A stretch of 64,000 bases of DNA, from assembly GCF_017591425.1 (NCBI RefSeq), contig NW_024466413.1, positions 3,126,001 through 3,190,000 on the forward strand, given 5' to 3'. The translations under genes were made by a program, and so were the position numbers. Each line of letters begins with the position of its first letter. Positions within the stretch are counted from its first letter, which is position 1. The notes beneath the pieces are model-generated. The model worked only from the letters and a program-made list of their open reading frames with translations, searched no databases and had not been told where the DNA came from. Positions 57,260 to 64,000 of this stretch are shown piece by piece. Source of the stretch: Ochotona curzoniae. Lineage: Eukaryota > Chordata > Mammalia > Lagomorpha > Ochotonidae.

Positions 57260-57265
57260 GGATGC
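57260..57265. repeat. 6-bp target-site duplication (left) of solo LTR
   Basis: GGATGC, repeated at 57,589-57,594. Six-base duplications fit the ERVK-type (class II) retroviral integrase. Confidence 0.85.
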
Positions 57266-57456
57266 TGTAGGCCCCGGTCTCCCAAGGGTTAACTCCACAG
57301 CTTAGCTTGTTTCTCAAGGGGTAACAGGATGGGCAATCTTGGCCTGATACATTTAGCCCCTGGTTTGACTGCAACTTCCGTCTTCCCTTCTTCCCCTTCA
57401 GGGGAGCTTAGGTGTGGCTTGCGCATTGGGAAAATACCGGGAGGAGCCAAGCAGAC

Positions 57457-57464
57457 TATAAAAG
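57457..57464 (+). promoter_or_regulatory. LTR TATA box
   Basis: TATAAAAG lies 24 bases before the LTR polyadenylation signal, consistent with a short R region. It would drive plus-strand transcription if the LTR still acts as a promoter. Confidence 0.7.
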
Positions 57465-57480
57465 ATGTGGATTGACCTTG

Positions 57481-57486
57481 AATAAA
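57481..57486 (+). terminator. LTR polyadenylation signal
   Basis: AATAAA followed by a GT-rich stretch within about 45 bases, as in retroviral R/U5. Confidence 0.7.
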
Positions 57487-57594
57487 TGGCATTCTCTTCA
57501 CAAGAATGACCCACTGTGTGTTGTCTGTTTTGTAACCCTAGTCCCTCCACTTGGCTCGTGGTATGCGGCCACGCGGGCATTGCCAACAGGATGC

Positions 57595-57858
57595 GGAAGA
57601 TAGAGAAGAGAGAGAGGTAACTGCAAAAACAGCCTTTGTAACTAGCAGGAGAAATCCAAGTTTTGCATGCTTATTAAGACCTATGAGGGTTCTGCCCTCA
57701 TCCGAGCTAGCCCATGACCCCAAGAACAAGACCCTGACTCTTACAGAGCACACATTCTCGCACAACAGGATGGACCGTTAGCAAGTAAGTGAGTCATTTC
57801 ACTGAGTGATGGGTGTTACAGGGGAAAATGGGGTCAGTGAAGAGTACCTGGAAGTTGG
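57595..57858. other. Unclassified short gap
   Basis: Flank of the solo LTR. Nothing recognised. Confidence 0.4.
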
Positions 57859-58175
57859 GGCCAGTGCTGTGACATAGCAAATTAAACCTTTGCCTGTTGT
57901 AGCACCAGCCTATTTGGGCACCAGTTCAAGCCCCAGCTGCTCCACTTCCAATCCAGCTCTTTCCTAAAGGCCTGGGAAGGCAATAGAGAATGTCCCAAGA
58001 CCCAAAGTCCTGGCACTCAAATGGGATACCAAGAAGGATCTCCTGGTTTCTCGCTGGACTGGCTCAGCTATGGCTGTTGCTGTCATCTGGGGAGTAAACA
58101 AGTGGCTGGAAGATCTTTGTCTCCCCTTCTCTCTCTGTAATTCCACCTTTCAAATAAAAACAAATCTCTTTAAAA
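57859..58175 (+). mobile_element. Old full-length CSINE
   Basis: GGGGCCAGTGCTGTGACATA, GGGCACCAGTTCAAGCCCCA (B box), CTCCACTTCCAATCCAGCTC, GGCCTGGGAAGGCAATAGAG, CTCTCTGTAATTCCACCTTT and CAAATAAAAACAAATCTC. All parts are present, with moderate divergence. Confidence 0.9.
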
Positions 58176-58201
58176 GAGAGAGAGAGGGAGGAGGAGAGAG
58201 A
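58176..58201. repeat. (GA)n tract
   Basis: GAGAGAGAGAGGGAGGAGGA at the end of the CSINE tail. Confidence 0.85.
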
Positions 58202-60731
58202 CTACCTGGAGATGGGATTGAACAAAGAAAAGGGTTAAGGTTGCGATCTGAGCTGAGCGCTGAGTAATGAAAACAGCTGCCACTCACCTCTCCATGGGGA
58301 GAGGGGGAGTTCCAGCCAAAGGGAGGGGCAGCTAAAGGGAGAATGGCTCAATGTGGGGCTAGGTGGAGAAAGTTAGAAGACAATGGTAGAACATTTTGTC
58401 AGCACTGCAAGCCTGAATGGCTCACATATCAGATTAGTGCCAACAAGATGCATTCCAGAGCCAAACTCTTAAATAAGCTTACCTTATTAAGTACAGACTC
58501 CAGAATCAGGCCTAGTTGCTCTTCAAGTTAAAGACAGAGAGCCCAATTCGCAACAGAGAGTGAGCCAAAGCTGAGGGGAGCTGTTAGAGCTGGGATCTTG
58601 GCCGTGGCTACACACTGGAGGCGCCCATGTCTCTTTTCTGTTGAGACACTGCTGTATCTTACCATGCCACCAGGAAGGGATATAAACATTGCACCTCCAG
58701 AACCCCATGTTCCAGTTGGACATTCAAGGTCATGGACCTCAGTGCTGATTGCCACGTGCATCCCTGAGATGAGGACGCTACACATTCAATCTTGCTCCCC
58801 ACACCTTGGCTTTCATTTTTTACAGGGTCTATTTCCTTATTTTTGTGACCATTTCAAAGTTGTTTTGAACAACTTTGAGAGCACTTTTTCCATTTTGGTG
58901 TTTTCACTCTACTTAAAGCAATGCATTACAAGCTACAAGGGCATCAGTACATGTGATGTGCTGACTGGCTTAGACACAAAACCTCATCTGACACCTGGGG
59001 AGAGCTGAGACCTAGAGACAGAAATGACAAGTGACCTCCGTAGTAGGTTCTCCATTTGCATATTCTCATCCCTTTTCTGGTTAAGATTCAAAACCCCTTT
59101 GACAGCTACAAATTGGAAGGCCTAGGACTCCCAGGAGGGAATCAACATGTGCAACAGCACGAGCTTCACAGGAAACCAAGTCAGGGTCTAACTCCAACGG
59201 GTCTGACCAAAAGCTGTTGTTTTCATGGCTCAAAGTTCCCTTATGTTGACTGCAACCCCAAAGTTAGGCCATCATTCGCAAAGCATTTTACCTTTCTCTT
59301 TAGGTCCAATCACTTCCTTTAACAAAACAAACTAGGTCCTCTGGCTTCTAAAGATCAAAAGACAGGTCAATTTCTCATCACAATACAGTTTCCTAAGGAG
59401 ATTCCAAGGGGACACTTAGAGCAAACCAACAAGCCTTGGAGAACCACACTGTAAGAAAAACAAAAGCAGCCCACTGTTTGCTCCGTGTCAGCATTTCACC
59501 GTTCCCTGACATGTTTGCCCAGCAGAGCTTGTTAGCCAGGCTGGGGATGAGCCCTCCTGGAGTACAGCAGAATTTATTTCACTTCACATTCATGTCTCCT
59601 GCTGATCGAGGTTTTCTAAACAGATTACATTCTACATTACTAACACACACAAGACAATGATATGTTTTGTGAGATATTTTTCTTTTTGGTTTTTTGATTT
59701 TATTCTCTTCTTAAATTTTTTTTTCTCATCTTGCTAATTTTGAGGAAATCAATCTGGCTCCCTTCCACTGCCCTCCATGGATGTGAAATCACAAATCAGG
59801 CATAATAACAGTGTTCTCCTTAAGGACTCACCCAGGCATTCCAGTCAGCTTCATGTACCAGTAATGAAATTTGCATTGTGCTTACAGGACTGTTTTATGG
59901 ATATAAATGGACTTTTGTACACAAATGACTGAGCAGCGGCTCCTTGGCCTTGATGCCTTTGAGGGCTTCCTGTTCTCTGAGTCCATGGAAAAGGCCAGTC
60001 CCAGGCCTCCTTGAATGACCACAAGAGCAGGCAGGGAGTGAAATGGCTGGCAGCTGTGCTCATTCCAGTGGGACACTGGCACTTGCTTCTTCTCTATCCC
60101 CTCTGCCACTCCCTTAGTTACCACCTCATGTTCCATATAGGATTCAGTGAGCACCCCAGTGGTCTCTCCAGGGGACCAGGGGGTGGGTGTTCAGCCACAC
60201 CATAGGTGGTAAGAAACTCAGATATTTCAGTCCATAAGAAGTTCAAAACATGGCTGCTCCCCTGGACTATGAGGCTGAAAATGTCAGGCTGTGCTGACTT
60301 CATGCCCTGAGCCTCACAGGGCCCCATAGACCTTGGAGGTTTCCTGCTTGCCCTGGGAGGGTACAAGCTTCCTTTCTAGGCCAGATGTGCTTGACCTCAT
60401 CCAGTCTTCAACATTGCAAGTCTCACCTGCCTGCCAGCTGTGGAGTTACTCAATGAAGCCAGCCATCTCCATCCCATCCTCCTGGTCGTACACAGCCTGT
60501 TTGCCACAAACAGGATTTCCCTAGTGAAAACTGCATTGTATCTGTCCTTTACCCTCAGGCTGTGAGTGCACTCTGTGACAACCTGGTGTCAATCACATGT
60601 GTCCAGTGCTACAGAATGCTCTGTGGGTGTGGCCATCATGTACCTTTTAGGCCAGGTGAGCCTTCTCTCACCCATGGGGTGAACAGAAGGCAACCAAAAA
60701 TTCCCTACAAACAAATACGTGTGCATGTGCT

Positions 60732-60733
<2 letters not shown>
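58202..60733. other. Unclassified sequence
   Basis: No repeat or exon recognised over 2.5 kb. A perfect 11-bp stem with a 3-nt loop lies at 58,854-58,878. Frames at 58,598-59,008 and others lack domains. Confidence 0.4.
58854..58878. repeat. Perfect 11-bp hairpin, 3-nt loop
   Basis: TCAAAGTTGTT pairs exactly with AACAACTTTGA. Confidence 0.9.

Positions 60734-60789
<56 letters not shown>
60734..60789. repeat. (CA)28 microsatellite
   Basis: Fifty-six uninterrupted bases of CA. Perfect long CA arrays are usually highly polymorphic between individuals. Confidence 0.98.
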
Positions 60790-60791
<2 letters not shown>

Positions 60792-61669
60792 TCCACCAAT
60801 GGAAGATTAGAAGGGTGTGATTGTCATCCAACATACTCATCTGGTCAGACTACACTTGATATGAGTCCAGTTCTGGCTTACTAACAATATGTTTAGGGAA
60901 AGCTATCAGCAAATCCAAGAATGCTGCAAACACTCCAGCTAAGCTGGACCAGAGGAAGCTGGAAGCACACGCAGACCTGGCTCCTTGGCTCAGCACTGAG
61001 CTGGTGAAGAGGCTCACAGATAAGTAGGAACCTGAGCTACAGGAGGGGATTGTAGTGCCCTGCCCATCCCAGCTTGCCACAGTGCCAGCTGAGATGCTTC
61101 TCTCTGAAGGGCTCACACCTGAAACTTCTCCAAAGCCTCCCCTTCTCATATGGGGCAGTCGGAGAGCTGAAACATTTACAACCCTGGAGCAATCCTTCAG
61201 CAGCTGACTGATGGGAGGCTGTGAAAGCTGCTTGCCTCAAGACGTCCAAGGCTCCCCACAACAGCCAGCGGAGCTCATTCCTTCAGCTTCAGCACCCCAA
61301 TGCTGCTCTGGCCCTGATTTTATCTGGGGTCCACTGAAAGCCCTCCATAGAAATACTAATTTCAAAAATCTCAGAAGAGTTGAACTCACTCAGTCCAAAG
61401 CTCAGGACTCAGTGAAGTGAGTGAAGAAATAATGCTTCAGAACCTCAGACAACAGGAATAGACAACGAGACCAAACTCAGACAAGGTACCTGAAACAGAA
61501 GGAAAAGGCTTTCAACAGAAGATGCAGCATTGTGACGTGGGAGTGCTGGGGAGAGGGCAGGGCCTTCTCACAGAAAATCCTCATTTGGAAGCAGACTGTG
61601 ATGGAAGATGCCACCTACATGGAGAAGATATGAACCCCAAGTCATCCCTACATTATGAATGAGCTCCAA
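60790..61669. other. Unclassified sequence
   Basis: No exon or repeat recognised. Confidence 0.4.
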
Positions 61670-61940
61670 TATTGGAGCAATTCCTACAAAGAAGCTTAAA
61701 GTGTCCGCTGAGCTCCCATAGCTACCAACATCAATATGTGGAAGGCACTGAAGATGGGATCAGGCTCAGTTCATGGGAAGTTCCAGATGGTGTGGCCCTT
61801 TCAGATCCTGATGGGGATTTGGTCAAAGTGGATCACCTGTTTCAGGGATATCTTTGAAGCCATGGAAGAATCTTTTACAAGGATGTGGAATTTGATAACT
61901 CGGAGGGTGTGTTCCAGCTGAAGTGTAAGGTATCATAGTT
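61670..61940 (+). pseudogene. Possible fragment of a processed pseudogene
   Basis: Coding-like texture that switches frame. One frame has YVEGTEDGIRLSSWEVPDGV and SDPDGDLVKVDHLFQGYL; a later stretch could continue as VEFDNSEGVFQLKCKV in another frame. No acceptor or donor is seen, and I cannot name a parent gene. It could be chance. Confidence 0.25.
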
Positions 61941-62080
61941 CCCCTCACAACTCCCAGCTTCCACAGACTTCCAGAGCAAATAGACCAACACTTTCAGATC
62001 GATTTATTTCCCTTAGAGTTTCTTTAGGACTTCCCAAAAATTGATAGGTTAAAAAAAATCTCCAAAATGAAGAAAATCTT

Positions 62081-62095
62081 AAAAATGTAGACACA
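62081..62095. repeat. Left target-site duplication of CSINE
   Basis: AAAAATGTAGACACA, repeated exactly at 62,421-62,435. Confidence 0.95.
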
Positions 62096-62420
62096 GGGCC
62101 TGGCGCGGTGGCGCAAGTGGTTAAAGTCCTCACCTTGCACGCCTGGGATCCCATATGGGCACCGGTTCTAATCCCGGCAGCCCCGCTTCCCTTCCAGCTC
62201 CCTGCCTGTGGCCCAGGAAAGCAGTCGAGGACGGCCCAAAGCTTTGGGACCCTGCACCTGTGTGGGAGACCCAGAAGAGGCTCCTGGCTTCAGACCGGCA
62301 TAGCATTGGCCGTTGTGCTCACTTGGGGAGTGAATCACCGGATGGAAGATCTTCCTCTCTGTCTCTCCTCTCTGTATATTTGCCTTTCCAATAAAAAAAA
62401 AAATAATAAGATCTTTAAAA
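62096..62420 (+). mobile_element. Full-length young CSINE
   Basis: GGGCCTGGCGCGGTGGCGCA head, GGTTCTAATCC B box, CCATATGGGC core, CTCCCTGCCTGTGGCCCAGG, CTCTCTGTATATTTGCCTTT and a poly-A/AAT tail, with a perfect 15-bp duplication. Among the least diverged copies in the window. Confidence 0.96.
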
Positions 62421-62435
62421 AAAAATGTAGACACA

Positions 62436-63589
62436 ACATTTTTGTATTTCAGATTTTCTATGTAACACCAGCAATTGGACAACGAAAATGAAGAAATTAC
62501 TATTTTGCTAATAAAAACCTTTAAAAATCATCAATTTTGTTTAAAAAAAGAATCTTCCCAACACATGCAATTTGGCACCATTACCCTGAGTGTTTTGGTA
62601 CACTCAGAAAAATTTTACTACTAGTCTTAATGCGTAGAAAACTATTTGGGAATCATTGCTCCAAATATCATGACTGTGAGCCTTTCTCTGCTTCTGTTTC
62701 ATGATGTGCGTTAAGAACTTGAGCAAGACATTACATTGATAAAAGGGAGTCTCTCTCAAACGTCCATTAACTGCATTTCCAGCAAAGATAATCAAAGCTG
62801 TCCTGAGTTCTTTGTGTTTCATGCAACATCATACAAATCACCAGTGCTCTGAGTTTATAAAACATTATAACACGTTAAAAACATTATTGTGCCACACATT
62901 GACATTCACAGCCACTGGTATTTGTAAGCAGGACAATATCATTGCTTCTGTTTGTAGGTGTGGCTCAGGTTGGTATAGTGATGGCAAACTGACCCTTAGG
63001 AAGCTCTGTCCACGCATTTACACATGGTACATTCATCCCTGATAAGTGACTTCACAGTCAGCCTGGGGCTGGAGGGAGAGGAAGTGAAACTCCCTGAGAA
63101 GCAGGCACCAGAGCGCAAGTGAATTCACGGTGTTCTAGGCAGAGGAAAGAGAGTAACCAGGCAAGCTTTCCAGAGGAAGGGTACATGAGGAGAACCACAC
63201 TACCAAAAGTTTTCCAGAAAGGGCAGCAGGTAGGAAGACTGGAGGCAAGAGGGCGTGAGGTTTTACCACTCAAATTGTTGTAAGAACTGAAAAAGATAGA
63301 ACTGGAAGAAAAGGGCAGAAAGAGGGACAAGTTCCCACAGCAAATGCATTGGTTCCTCAACCCTGCAGCTCCCTCACCGTCTCCATAAATAGTCAATCAC
63401 TGTGTATCTTGACTAGAAACCTAACTCATCTCCCCTCATTGCCCACCTGTTTCCACTTCAACACTGTATCTCCACACTGAGCTGGCCTCATTTCATGAAC
63501 TTGGAGCTTTCTAACAAAGTTTCCAAAGGTCAAGCTGGAATCTGCCCTAGCCCTTTTCTACAGTGAAGCCCAAGAGAAATCTAAAAACA
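62436..63589. other. Unclassified sequence
   Basis: No gene or repeat recognised. The 112-codon minus-strand frame at 63,058-63,396 has no domain or splice support. Confidence 0.4.
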
Positions 63590-63990
63590 AATCTGATGAT
63601 TTACTTGCCATATGGAATCCTTTAACAGCTTCCCTTTCATTTGAGATCCAGGTCAACGCCCGCACCCCTGCCACCAGGAGACGATGTGGTTGGCCCCTTG
63701 CTGTCTCTCTCCAACTCTCATCATTTCTCTGTGGCCTCCCTCACCTCCACCTGACTCTCAGGTGTACACTGCTACCTCCACATCACATTGATCATGGCCC
63801 AGACCCTTCTCTCCCTTCCTTCCTCCCACTGCTTTATGTGTCAGCAGTCAGTTAAGGCATGGGTTCCTCAGGGAAAATTTCTCCACCCTTGACCATGTGA
63901 ACAACACAGGAAGCCAACTCCACATCAATCACTCTCACTGCACTAATAACTTGTCCTTTTTTGCTTGCGCTGCTGAGGTGAAATTATAAT
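63590..63990 (+). mobile_element. L2 relic
   Basis: GGAATCCTTTAACAGCTTCC, TTTGAGATCCAGGTCAACGC, GTTGGCCCCTTGCTGTCTCT, CCAACTCTCATCATTTCTCT and CAGGGAAAATTTCTCCACCC follow the L2 landmark order ('aatccttcagtggctcccc', 'ggcccctgcctacctctcc'). Confidence 0.7.
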
Positions 63991-64000
63991 TTGTGTCTTT

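Larger units (their letters stand above)
57266..57588 (+). mobile_element. Solo LTR of an endogenous retrovirus (class II-like)
   Basis: A 323-bp element starts TGTAGGCCCC and ends ATTGCCAACA, giving the TGT...ACA ends of an LTR, with a 6-bp duplication outside. Internal signals are in U3-R-U5 order: TATA box TATAAAAG at 57,457-57,464, polyadenylation signal AATAAA at 57,481-57,486, then a GT-rich TGTGTGTTGTCTGTTTTG downstream element at about 57,513-57,530. No primer-binding site, gag, pol or env follows, so it is the remnant of recombination between two LTRs. Class is inferred from the duplication length and general layout. Confidence 0.82.

Overview
This is a stretch of nuclear DNA from a placental mammal, almost certainly a lagomorph and most likely a pika (Ochotona). 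The evidence is the dominant SINE: a tRNA-derived element of about 325 bp with Pol III A and B boxes, a CCATATGGGC core and an A/T-rich tail. It matches the lagomorph C-repeat (CSINE), and its young copies carry a head version that I associate with pika rather than rabbit. The species call is inference. No bacterial, phage, plasmid or CRISPR features are present, and nearly every long open frame is a retroelement or chance.

The window is gene-poor and dominated by transposon debris. Young CSINEs lie at 0.4, 12.5, 22.6, 39.1, 48.0 and 62.1 kb, five of the six with clear target-site duplications. Older CSINE copies lie at 1.8, 14.9, 17.4, 21.6, 23.7, 27.3, 28.7, 38.8, 40.1, 41.3, 47.7 and 57.9 kb. 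L1 pieces lie at 2.0-2.7, 13.3, 15.2-17.0, 19.0, 22.5-23.2, 28.9-33.2, 46.3 and 54.6-56.1 kb, all with the 3' end on the left (minus orientation). Ancient MIR, L2, MaLR-type LTR and MITE-like relics fill part of the rest, along with simple repeats.

The best structured objects are these. A twin-primed (5'-inverted) young L1 at 54.57-56.10 kb has a perfect 16-bp target-site duplication. A 323-bp solo LTR at 57.27-57.59 kb has TGT...ACA ends, a TATA box, AATAAA and a 6-bp duplication. A minus-strand L1 at 29.5-32.4 kb lacks most of ORF2 and is nested inside an older L1. A 44-bp inverted repeat at 9.85-10.01 kb has arms differing at one position.

The only segment that looks like a host protein-coding exon is on the minus strand at 51,446-51,620: 58 codons between a strong acceptor and a GTAAGT donor. 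I do not recognise the gene. If it is real, most of the window is intron or flank of a large minus-strand gene. Two repeat-free, AT-rich blocks (about 25.0-26.2 and 37.6-38.25 kb) with TAAT-type motifs look like possible conserved non-coding (enhancer-like) sequence. I found no convincing new biological system.
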